Shown here one piece after another: positions 54,379 to 64,000 of a stretch of DNA of 64,000 nucleotides. This stretch comes from Heterohyrax brucei (taxonomy: Eukaryota; Chordata; Mammalia; Hyracoidea; Procaviidae). Within the stretch, counting starts at the first letter, position 1, and each line of letters opens with the position of its first letter. The notes below the pieces were generated by a model. It did not search any database, was not told where the DNA came from, and worked only from the letters and a program-made list of their open reading frames with translations. Both the position numbers and the translations under genes were made by a program. The DNA is taken from the NCBI GenBank assembly GCA_028571685.1, contig CM053141.1, positions 134,940,833 to 135,004,832 on the forward strand, in the 5' to 3' direction.

Positions 54379-57300
54379 TACTTGGACTACCAGGGAGCCT
54401 TTAAATGCACACAGAGACTACTATTTTCAAACTGAAAGCAGTGGATATACTAAAATACTAAAATTACAAGCACTGTAATTAAATGACAAAAATATTTCTA
54501 TTTGCAGGGTTGAGCAAAATGGACATAGGCTGTAAGTTCCATTGCATTTAGCTTCAAACTAAGAAGACCATAGAAAGGCTAAGATGGTAACTTATGCTTA
54601 TTCAGGGCCCAAGATCATTTTCAGAGTCAAGATGTTTTAATAACGTATTCAGAGAAATTTGGAGCCCAAGTTCTGTGTTTGAAACTCTGACCTCTGCAAT
54701 TCAACTTGTATGATATAACCCTTAAGACCAGTTTCTTCACTTGTTAATTATGGACCATGTTAACACAGGATAAGACCCATCTGACAGACTAAAGTGAGGT
54801 CATGTTGGTAAAAGCACTTTGTAAATTGTAAACCATCAAAGAAATACTCATTGTAATGTAGAGAATGTTTTAAAAAAATGATGATATCTGAGATGATGTA
54901 CGTATTGATAACTGGAGACAAGAATCCTCAGTAAATATTACTTGATTAAAAATAATCAGATGGTCACAATGGAATGAAAATAATAAACTGTGACCACCAT
55001 AGCATCTTGCAGCTTTAAAAGTGCAAAAACTCTGTGCAAGAAATGTTGCCTAAATTTCTACCTGGCATCAGTATCTCTGTGATTATTAGCCAGTCAAGCA
55101 CATATTTTCTTTTTTCACCTGTGGGTGTATCAGGACTTTTTATTTTTTCCTGGACTTTGTTTCTGCAGCTCAGAAACGTGACCTTTGACTATCCGAGCAG
55201 CTGTGTGTATTTTTCTAAGATCAATGAGGGGAAAAAGGCGCTAGTAAGGGAAGTGAGTGGGACAGTGCTGTGCGTTGTAAATGATGGTAGGTGACAAGCT
55301 GGAGGCTGACAAAACTGCAGCCCCCACTGCAGCTCATTGCTCTAACAAACGGCTCAGTTACTAACAGAGCTAAGCTACTCTGGAGGGTATTCTGGCACAA
55401 ATCCTCCCTCACCACTCCTCCCCTTTTACAAAATTTGTGGTTTGTGATGGTGGTATGAAGGCAGGGGGTGGGAGACAGAGTGGAGACCCTAAATATTTGT
55501 TCCTATCATCTGTCAGAATTCACCGTCAGAGGGAATTTTATTATTAGAGAAAGCAAACCTCAAGCTATTGCTTTGACCACAGAGGCCAGAGGTGTTTGTG
55601 TTTGTTTCAAGATATTGAGTCCAGAGTCGAGGTCTGGTATTTTGCTAGTGACTGCTGAAGAGGAGGGATTTGGCTTCTGGCAGAACATAAAGCAAAGCTG
55701 ACAACAAAGCTTTCCTTTCAAGCTATCCAAATGAACACATTTCTAATCTGAAATTCAAATACTTGACAACAGAGAGCCTGTGAGCTGGGCTTTGAACAGG
55801 AAATTGCTTCATGGTTTTAGCATAATGAATGAGGCAGTTAGACTAAATCCATTTAGTAGGAAAAGAATGCTTTCACATGCTTTGTGAAAGAAAGGGGGAG
55901 AGAAACCTTAATTTTCCAAATTTCTCAGGACTTATAGACACAAATAATCCATGTAAATTTTGTCTGCTGTGTTCTGCACTTGGTATGTGAAAAGCCATCA
56001 GATTCCAGTGTTCAAAAATCATCTTGGTTAGAAAATGCTGTGCCCTTTAATATTGGGGAAACAGGAATGTGAAGAAGGAAGATTCAGAGGGGCTTATCCT
56101 TGTCCCTGTCCTCTACTTGCCCTGCTATTGTGAGTTCGTTTTAATTCTGAAACCATGTTTTAGTCACTGGCAGCGATAACTCCAGCAGACACAGTATTCC
56201 ACTCTTTTTAGGCAACAGGGAGGAAGAGAAAGCCTGGGCAGATGAGGCAGGTGAAGACCAATACTATCCATCGGGAAGCCTCTGTTGAATTCCTGGGCAC
56301 TGTGCTCAGAATTGCACCTCTACCTCTCAGTCCTGAACATGGAAGTAGGTTACTCCACTAGCTGAATTTGTGACAGCAGAAGTGGCAGATGCTCATACTG
56401 GTGGGGTCAGAATTACTTCTAGGAGAAGAGGAGTGAAGTTCACTGGTGTCACTGCCATGTCATGAGGCTGACCTTGATGTTGATGGACATCCCTTGGGAA
56501 GGAGAGAACTAGAGACAATGAAAATAAACAAAACATAACAAAGAAAACAATTATAACAGCATCAACAACAATGGGACAAAGACCTGGTGGGAGGAGAGGG
56601 CTAAATCCCGGCTCAGGCATATTTGCTAAAAGAAGGGTGATTTTTAACTAGCAGCAGCGTTTCCTAGATGCTCTGTTGCGTTCTGTGTTGTCCCTGAGCC
56701 AGGACCCAAAGAGAGTTAAGGTAAGAGTTCTGTGGAATCATTCTCCCACCAGAGCAGAGAAATCCATAGTAAAGCCTGAAATCTTTGCGTTCCCAATGTG
56801 CTAAGGGATGCGCCCAAACTGTTTCCTGCTTCCCACTTCTATGGAAACAAAACATAAATAAATATGGTTTCTTTTTAGCCATTATTTTCAACTTTCCTAT
56901 CATAACAACAGTAAAGGTCTTCCAACTGGCATGGTGATAAAGACATTATGACAGATTACATTACAAAGAGTTGTTTAAAAACACATTAATGTGTGCCAAA
57001 TACCTAATTCAGGTTTACAGTCAAAAATAAAAAGGACTATGTCACAATTACTTCAATGTTAATGATTTTCTTCTTAGTGGGGAATAGGAGATCTTGGCAT
57101 GCACATTGGTTATGTGATCACCTACCTGAATGGACATGCAGTGAATTAAGCTGAGACATACTGATGTTTGCTTGCATTAAAACAGTTGTGATTTGGAATA
57201 AGAAAGATCTCTGCAGGAGAAGAATGTGAAAATTTAAGAGCCACTGCACCATATGAGTTGTGTTGAGGTACCAGTATTAACCAGTCAAAATTCATTCTAA

Positions 57301-57679
57301 TAGTACTTCAGCCAAAGGCATGAAAGGAGGGTCCAAAGCAAGTAGCTTGTATTTATGCTGGTGAAGCAGAACAGAATTACAAATTTAAGCCTGTTGGCAG
57401 AAAATGAGCTTGCCTTCAGAATACCAGCAATCCCCTGGTTACAAACGTGACTTATGGACAACTCATGCTTAAGAATGGAGTGCCATAAAGCCTATATATA
57501 TGAAAAATTTGATTAGATACAATGGTTCATAATAGTAAAACTCATGCTACTTTTTGACACTCATGAAATCATTGCATGCTTTGGAAGTGTTTAAGTGTCT
57601 TTTATGCATAGAAAAGTAAAACATATGCTATATACAAAGACAAACATTTGACTAACTGATGCTAAACCATAACCAAATT
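54379..57679. other. Repeat-poor unique region
   Basis: About 3.3 kb with no recognised young repeat or gene. Open frames of 60-86 codons show no known motif. A candidate regulatory segment is listed separately. Confidence 0.5.
55080..55400. promoter_or_regulatory. Candidate regulatory segment
   Basis: Unique sequence containing gtgacctttgacta near 55180, close to a direct-repeat-1 nuclear receptor site. It lies next to balanced-GC sequence with no repeat signature. The 86-codon frame 55034-55294 has no known motif. Function is inference only. Confidence 0.2.
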
Positions 57680-57772
57680 CCTTGGGAACCCTATGGTGCA
57701 GTTCTACCGTATACTATAGGGTTACTAGGAGTTGGAATCAACTTGACAGCAATGGGTGTGGTTTCTTTTGGT
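57680..57772 (+). mobile_element. AfroSINE 3' half
   Basis: Sense fragment: ccttgggaaccctatggtgc, gttctaccgtatactatagg, gttggaatcaacttgacagc. The head is missing. Confidence 0.88.
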
Positions 57773-58253
57773 CTGGTACCTGTTCTGACTTAACCTGAAG
57801 ATTTGATTTAAAGATATACCTAGAAACAGCTAATGCAAGTACTGCCTGTAATGTTTCAGAATCTTGAAGAAGGGGATGCAAGCAAAGGGGCTCACTGAAG
57901 AAGGGGACATGCAAGCCACGGATCTCCTTAACTGGGGCAAAGTCTTTAATTCTGTAATAAAAATATTGTATGAAATGTTCAGTGAGCCTGGGAGAGCTGA
58001 AACAGAACTAAATTCATGTTGATCTAGAAAGGGCCTGTATCTGAGTTTTATTATGGCCTGGAGAGAAATTTCTGAGAGAAGGGTTTCTTAAATACAAGTC
58101 CCTGAGGATGCTGAGGATATCTTTGCAGACTCCCAGTTGTGGACCCCATTTGAGGCTTAGAGCAAAAGTCTGTCTCGAGCTAGAAATACTGAAAGAAGGG
58201 TGGTTGGGAGCAGCACAGATAGTGAATAACTTCTCCAATCTTTTTAGCCAAGT
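57773..58253. other. Unassigned sequence
   Basis: No recognised feature. The phrase gaagaaggggatgcaa / gaagaaggggacatgcaa recurs near 57868 and 57897. Confidence 0.5.
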
Positions 58254-59460
58254 CGTTTTTAAAAACATTTTTCATTTTATTGTGATTAAAATACATACAA
58301 TGAAACTTTGCCTTAGACCATTCCAAGAATGTGATTTAGTGACACTAATTGCGTTGACCATGCTGTGCTACCGTGATCCGTTCCCAAGTGTTTTACATCT
58401 GAACAGAAATTCAACCCCCCTTCAGCAACAACTTCCTGTTCCTTCCTACCCTCAGCCCCTCATAACCACTATTGAAATTTTGTATCCATGCAATTGCCTG
58501 TTTTAGATATTTCATTTATGAGATCTGACAGGTAAGTAAAGTGCTGCATACTTCATTGCTGAATATCTCTATGGTCACCTTTGAAGTACTCCCTTTGAAA
58601 AGCTATGCACTGATGCCAATGCCTGGTCTACCCTTCAAAGCAATTTTGGAACTCTTTCTGGAATGGCCGTTGTGCATAGTGGCACAGTGGCAAATTTGTG
58701 AACTTAATTGTATAGTTGTCTGTGAGGGAGTTTTTAGCAAGTAAACAAATAACTGTATTGGAACCCTTCCCCCCGCCCAGCCTGATCTGGCCTCCAGTAA
58801 CTTTTTTTATTTACTTGAAGATATGGGCAATATTGAAAGAAAGACGTTTTGATGACATTCAGGATGTCAAAGGTAATATGACGACAGCTCTGCTGGCCAT
58901 TCCAGAAAAAAGAGTTCCAAAATTGCTTTGAAGGGTGGACTAGGTGCTGGCTTTGGTGCATAGCTTCCCAAGGGGAGTACTTTGAAGGTGACGACAGTGA
59001 TATTCAGTAGTGAGGTATGTAGCACTTTTTCTAAGATGAGTTTGTGAATTTAATTGGCAGTCCTCATAAAGGCAAATTAAATAATGCTTGTCCTTGTGCC
59101 TGGATTAGCTTACTCAGTGTAATGTTTTCAAGGTTCATCCATGTCATAGCATATAGAATGCCATTTCCCTTAATGGCTGGGTACTATTCCACTGTAAGCT
59201 ATGTACCACATTTTATTTATCCATTCATTTGTTGATGGACACTTGAATTGCTTCTACCTTTCAGATACTGTGAATAATACTGCCATGAACAGTGTCTATT
59301 TGAATCCCTGTTTTCAAGACTGTTCGGTATGTCCTTGCACTCCTTTTATCCCTCCTCTACTGTTGAGTCAGTATGTACCTAGGGGTGGTATCATGTCTGG
59401 GTTATATGTAAGTCTATGCTTAGCTCTTTGCAAAGAATGTCTCTTCCCTTGATGACCTGG
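58254..59460 (-). mobile_element. Old L1 3' region, split by a mariner
   Basis: 58254-58530 is an antisense old L1 3' UTR (cattttattgtgattaaaat ... caacttcctgttccttccta). 59070-59460 is the ORF2 end (ttcatccatgtcatagcata, accacattttatttatccat, tcatttgttgatggacactt). The mariner-derived element lies between collinear halves. Confidence 0.8.
58541..59025 (+). mobile_element. Fold-back mariner-derived element
   Basis: Two long inverted arms, 58541-58668 and 58895-59025, match each other as reverse complements over about 130 bases (gtgctgcatacttcattgct against agtgaggtatgtagcac, and so on). The right arm encodes the C-terminal end of a mariner transposase in sense (IASQGEYFEGD near 58960). Upstream, the frame 58716-58931 carries KQITVLE and ILKERRFDDIQDVKGN. 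The normal PDLAP.DFF block reads PDLASSNFF at 58781-58806, so the last catalytic Asp is replaced by Asn. The left arm is an inverted copy of the same C-terminal coding region, not a normal short terminal repeat. Dead element. Confidence 0.82.
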
Positions 59461-59503
59461 AAGTTAGCCTGCAGAGGCCTATTGGAAGCTCACTGTTGCT
59501 TTG

Positions 59504-59653
59504 AGGGAGCCCTCCTGGTGCTGTGGTTAAGAGCTCAGCTGGTAAGCCACCAGCTGTTCCTGGCAAACACTATGAGGCTGTTCTGTCCTGTCCTTTAGGG
59601 TTGCTATGAATCCTAATGGACTTAATGGCAACGGATTTATTTTTGTTTTTTTG
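59504..59653 (+). mobile_element. AfroSINE, diverged
   Basis: Sense: head ctgtggttaagagctcagct, body ctgttctgtcctgtccttta, 3' end tcctaatggacttaatggca, then a T-rich end. Confidence 0.88.
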
Positions 59654-60940
59654 CTTTGAGAATTGTGCTTTTTCTTAAAAATTCACAGGCAATTGATTCT
59701 TAATTCTACTATGTGTTCATGTTTGTCTTAATGCAAGAATTATTTAAAATGAGTTACTCTCAAACTAACTTGAGCTTCAGAAAGAGGTGCCATGTTTTGT
59801 GGCTTTGCAGATGTCTGGCTTCCTGCCTCATGGGCTGCGTCCAAGTTCAGAAACATGGACCTAGGGCCAGCTCTTGACATAATCATTACAGAGCTAGCTG
59901 TTAAAAGCTCAGCTCTGGCTGTTGCTTTCTTATTCAGTTCTAACTCAAAATAACTCAAAACAGGTAAAATGTAAGAACTTCTCCTTTTTTAAGCTGTTCA
60001 GTGTTGCCTTTAAAGAATTAACTGGAAGTAAAACTTCATAAAGCTACTTAAATCTATTCCTACTGTAACTGCTAGAGGCTTAATATCTCCTTTAGGATGA
60101 TTTACCCCCTTTCTGTATATGAAATATTGTTAGGAACAAATTACAAATAAGAAATACAAATAGGTTGCAATTACAAATTTGCTGTATCCACCAACATTAA
60201 CTTTGTCTTCCCATCCTTTTGGAAACAATAGCTTGTAAGTGAGTATTAACATAGATACTGGGCAAGCCTTGCAAATAAATTATTGAAGAAAATTGATCAG
60301 TATTTTTATACCTGCTAAATATTCCGTTTCCCCATTGAATTATATCATGTGATCCCTTATTATGGGGATTGTAGAGATGTCACAGGCTTTGGTAACAGGC
60401 CCCATTTGGCTGACTGATGGAGTCTTTCCAGTACTATAACAAATTGTTCTCCTTTAAAAGTGAAAACAAAACAATAAGAAAAAGAAGTTAGGAGAAATAT
60501 TAGGCCTTTATTTGTATCATTCAGTTAGCGTTCATTAAAATTTTTAATAAAACAGCTAATGTTTAATGTTCACATTTGAAGATGATTTAATGTTACTTCT
60601 CCCATTTCTGCAATTATTTTCTTTAGTTATAGAACAGGCATGAAAATATTGTTAATCTTGACTATAATCTCAAGTCCATAGTATACATAGAGTAGGATAA
60701 CAGTTTTCCAAAACTTCAGACACAAATGAAGAAACTATGTGTCACTTATTTTTATTTTGTAAGTGATTTACTCTTATTTATCTACCTACATCATCCTGTG
60801 ATATACTACTACTGCATAGAAGACAGGTAACAGCAGAACGAACCATGCCATATGGGGGTTAGTGGGAGGCCCACACTAGAGGAGTGGGTGGGGTGTCCGA
60901 TAGTTTGTAAGTGTCTGAAACAAGGTAGAATTGGGCATTA
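59654..60940. other. Unassigned sequence
   Basis: AT-rich unique sequence with no recognised gene, RNA or repeat. Confidence 0.5.
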
Positions 60941-61145
60941 TAGTGATTCATTTAATCATCACCATAAATTATCTTCAATATACAGTCTAGTGTCGCCGTT
61001 TTACAGATGGAGCAACTAAGGCTAAGGAGGCTAATATGCCCAAGGTCATTGTAATTAGTAAGAAACAGCCTGGTTTAAGAATCCGTGAAGCCTAGCCTCT
61101 GTGTTTGTGCTCAGAGCTTATGCTATTCTGCTTAGCTTATTGAAT
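60941..61145 (-). mobile_element. MIR SINE
   Basis: Antisense MIR: atttaatcatcaccataaat, cgttttacagatggagcaac, aatatgcccaaggtcattgt, then 'taagaatccgtgaagcc'. All core blocks are in order. Confidence 0.82.
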
Positions 61146-61771
61146 ATGGGATGGACAGATGGACAAACAGATAGATGAGAAGGAGGGTTGAATCAGTGAC
61201 TCTGACTCCTCTCCTTGTTATTAGAAATATTAAGGGTTTTCTCCTCCTACCTCCCTCTACTCCAGTATTCATAACTAAAATAAATGAATAGAAGATTCAA
61301 CTCAGAATTTCCTTTAGAGAATTTGGGAAGAGTGGTACCAGGTTTTCATTTAACAGTAACAAACATTGTGTGGACACACTTGAATACTATATGTTTCTTA
61401 ACATTAATAAGTTTCCTTACACTTTAGTGGTAAATGAGCATACTCAGAATCACACTGAGTTTCCTTTTTTTTGTTTGTTTTAGGAATGCAACCACAATGT
61501 ACTAAGTAATTTGATTCTTCTGTTTTCCTAGTTATTTTCTCTTGTAACCCATTTGGAACTGCCAAGCTCCTGGAAATAAAACACGTGCACATAAATTCTC
61601 TTTAATATTACAATTGGATTGGAGCTTTTTTGAATTTCAGAAACAGTTGTCACAATGGAATCTTCAAATTAAAGCTCTGGGCAAGTATTTGGCTATTAAA
61701 ATCTTAAAAGTGCAACATAGTCTGATAATTCTTTTAATGGCATTTAGGATCTGTTATTGAAATATATGCCA
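61146..61771. other. Unassigned sequence
   Basis: No recognised feature. Confidence 0.5.
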
Positions 61772-62005
61772 GAGGGAAGTTATTGCTCAGCAGTTAAGAC
61801 CCTGAGTTCTGGAATCACACACCATAAATTGCAAATCCACTTCTTTGGCTGTGTGACCCGAGGCAAATGACTTAACCTCCCTGTGCTTCTGTAGTTTCAT
61901 GTATAAGTAGTGATAATATTACCACAAGATTGTGAGCTGGTCCATGTAATTAGCTGTTAGCAAAGTGCCTAATACATTGTAGTGCTCAAAAATTAGATAA
62001 AAATG
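61772..62005 (+). mobile_element. MIR SINE, near full length
   Basis: Sense MIR from its tRNA-like head (cagcagttaagaccctgagt) through ggctgtgtgacccgaggcaa, atgacttaacctccctgtgc and 'gtgataatattaccacaaga' to the tail (agcaaagtgcctaatacatt). Confidence 0.88.
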
Positions 62006-63176
62006 AAGAAATAAACTCATTTTACAATTTTTATTAATATCATAATAAATAAGAATTTCATTGAATAAGCTATATTAGAAAAAAGTCTGGCACCAGATCT
62101 CTCACAGATTACAAACTCACCAGGTGTTAAATTAGTATCTTAATTATACAGCTGATAGCTTCTTGCCATATACTCTCTCAGATATACTGTATGTAAAATA
62201 AAACCCTCCAGAGACAGTCTATTGAATAAAGCAGGCAAATAATCCGAGAATGTCTTCTCTACAGTAAACACAAATGTGGTTTGAAAATAGCCTCTCAGTA
62301 ATGCAACATTATTTATTTCTTAGCACTTTCACTCCTGCAACCATCTAATAACTATGAAGCAGATCAATCCATTAAAAGGTATGCTCCTAGTGTTTAGTAA
62401 TTGCCAGGAAAGTCTAATCAGACATCCACTGCTACAGAAGTGTCTTCAAGAAATACTACTGGATAATTAAAACATAAAGGTTATGCAAAATTAGCAAATC
62501 AATAGAGACAGTAAACATGGTTTATCAATAGTCCTGAGAACATTTTTTCAATTCTAAAATGTAAATGGACTTGGTATAGAGAACACTGGTAGTGTGACAG
62601 ATAGGATCCTGGTAACAGTTTAATTAACTCCAGTTTCCTACATGTTAAAGGTTGCCTCAGCCCACTGGCTCATGTAACAAACCCTCTTAGGATTTCCCTA
62701 GCTGGTGCCTGATATGAAGATCAGGCAGGCTTCCTTTCTTAGGGGGTCAGGTTTTGCCCTCCTCTTCTGGAGGCTTTATCAAAACACAGCCCTCTGTTTT
62801 CTCTATAAATACACAGCTATTTAAAATTTCAGAGAAAATGGTTTGACTTTGTAATCAAGGTAAAAGAAATACACACTGCCTAAGTAATGAGCAGAGTTAG
62901 CTAGGAAGAATTGTGTAATTAAAATTATATATTAAAATTCACATGTAATATGTGTAACATTTTAGAAAAAGCATGGCAGCTCTCCAGATGATTCATATGC
63001 TGTTTTTAATTTTTCTGTAATGTAGGCTATTTTATAATTAGCCACTTGGTTATTTCAACTCAATGAAAGGCATGATAAGGAGTATTTAATAGTAATGGAT
63101 ATTGAAACTACTATTCTGAGCAGCACCAGTAAAGAGTAGTTATTTACTATTTCTTTGCTAGCTGTTTGTGTGTGTG
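62006..63176. other. Repeat-poor unique region
   Basis: No recognised gene or repeat. A candidate regulatory segment at about 62180-62620 is noted under findings. Confidence 0.5.
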
Positions 63177-63495
63177 TATATTTTAAGTGAAAGTTTACTA
63201 TTCGAGTCAGGTTCTCATATGAATACTTAGGCACACGTTGTTATGCCTTGCTGCTCTCCCCACACTGGGACAGCATACTGTTTCCCTCCACCCTGAATCT
63301 AATCAGCTCATGTCTCTTTCTTTCTTCTCTTGCCCCTAGACAGGAGATGCCCAGTCTCCTGTATATACTTCAGCCAAGAAACGATATGTATCATTTTATG
63401 TCGTATAGACCAGTTCAATCTTTGACTGAGGAGCTAGCTTCCAGAATAGTTACAGTTCTGGACTAACAGAAAACTGGGGATCATATCTTTGAGGT
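63177..63495 (-). mobile_element. L1 3' UTR, second type, truncated
   Basis: Antisense L1 3' UTR of a different lineage from 3713-4640: aagtgaaagtttactattcg, cttgctgctctccccacact, gacaggagatgcccagtctc, gaccagttcaatctttgact, 'gagctagcttccagaatagt'. The 72-codon frame through it is not a gene. Confidence 0.72.
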
Positions 63496-64000
63496 TAGCT
63501 AGCTATTGTAAATGGAATATATTCAGTGTTTTGTTTGTAGTCATACATTTTTTAAAACTGTAGGATAAAATGAGGATAAACTTCTTTGGAGGAATTATAG
63601 TATTTCTTAAAATTCTCTGTGAAGGCCAAGTGTTAGTTAAAAGAGAAAAGTTTTTTTTTACAACCTGATAGCAATAGGTTTCACACAATTAACTTTATCA
63701 TTAGTAAATAAAAGTGTTGCTTAACCTCTGACTTTGCAGAAATTCTTGGTATTTTGCTTATTAAAGGGCAAGAAACCCATTATGGTTTATTTATTCACTT
63801 TGTTAAAAGGTTATTATTGAAGACTGTGATATAGAAACACATAGTGCATAATCTTTGTTAATAACAATCTATTTACTCCACCATTTAAGGGAGCTGGCTA
63901 TTATATGTTGTTCATTAGAGCCATGAAGAAGAGATTTTTTTGTGTTGTTGTTCCCATGGGAAAGGTTATCAGGCTGTCTGCAAAGGACTCATTTTCTTTA
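63496..64000. other. Unassigned sequence
   Basis: AT-rich, with no recognised feature up to the window end. Confidence 0.5.

Noticed and set aside
58108..58506. 132-codon plus-strand ORF
   Set aside because: Its second half is antisense to an old L1 3' UTR and its first half has no recognisable motif; no splice or start context.
1..64000. A CRISPR array, operon or prokaryotic defence-type system
   Set aside because: No regularly spaced direct repeats with unique spacers, no closely packed long ORFs, and clear mammalian repeats throughout.

Overview
The window is mammalian nuclear DNA, AT-rich and dominated by interspersed repeats. It is very probably from an afrotherian of the elephant/hyrax/sirenian group, most likely an elephant. 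The main clue is about 30 copies of a short tRNA-like SINE whose 3' end (a stretch meaning 'tatagggtcactatgagt', then a 'gaatcgactcgatggca'-type end) matches the 3' end of RTE (BovB-like) LINEs that are also here in at least seven pieces. That SINE/RTE pair is what I know from paenungulate genomes. Older elements shared by placental mammals (MIR, L2, MER5-like, old L1, MaLR-type LTR) make up the rest. The species call rests on remembered repeat families, not on a database search.

No functional protein-coding gene, rRNA, tRNA gene or CRISPR array was found. The longest open frames (about 60-136 codons) are LINE remnants or chance frames. The only host-gene sequence recognised is a broken, intronless, 5'-truncated retrocopy of PPAN (20326-21130). 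The window is best read as intergenic or deep intronic.

Layout: 1-4640 holds old L1, MIR, SINEs, a solo LTR inserted in a MIR, and an antisense L1 3' UTR. 6107-11180 is a three-level nest: an antisense RTE interrupted by an antisense L1 that keeps its 5' end and repeated 5' UTR units, which is itself interrupted by a second RTE. 11555-11872 is an unusual SINE with a tRNA-Gly-like head and an RTE-like body. 13-25 kb is rich in SINEs and includes the PPAN retrocopy and two tandem RTE 3' ends. 25.3-34.9 kb is strikingly poor in young repeats and contains AT-rich segments resembling conserved non-coding regulatory DNA. 34990-36902 is a MaLR-type element with both LTRs and a visible tRNA-Leu-type primer site. 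37-46 kb holds three RTE copies, a decayed Tc1/mariner transposase with insect-like motifs, and an internally deleted L1. 47-54 kb is a further SINE-dense zone, with a 35-bp exact tandem duplication. 54.4-64 kb is mostly unique sequence, with a mariner-derived fold-back element inside an old L1, two MIRs and a terminal L1 3' UTR.

The elements are linked by mechanism rather than by pathway: RTE reverse transcriptase is the presumed mobiliser of the SINEs, and L1 that of the PPAN retrocopy. I found no convincing new multi-gene system. The most unusual items are the Tc1/mariner remnant at 38.0-38.8 kb, the fold-back mariner at 58.5-59.0 kb, the tRNA-Gly/RTE composite SINE at 11.6 kb and the unexplained repeat-poor block around 32.4-33.2 kb. 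Repeat boundaries were read by eye and are usually good to within about 10-20 bases.
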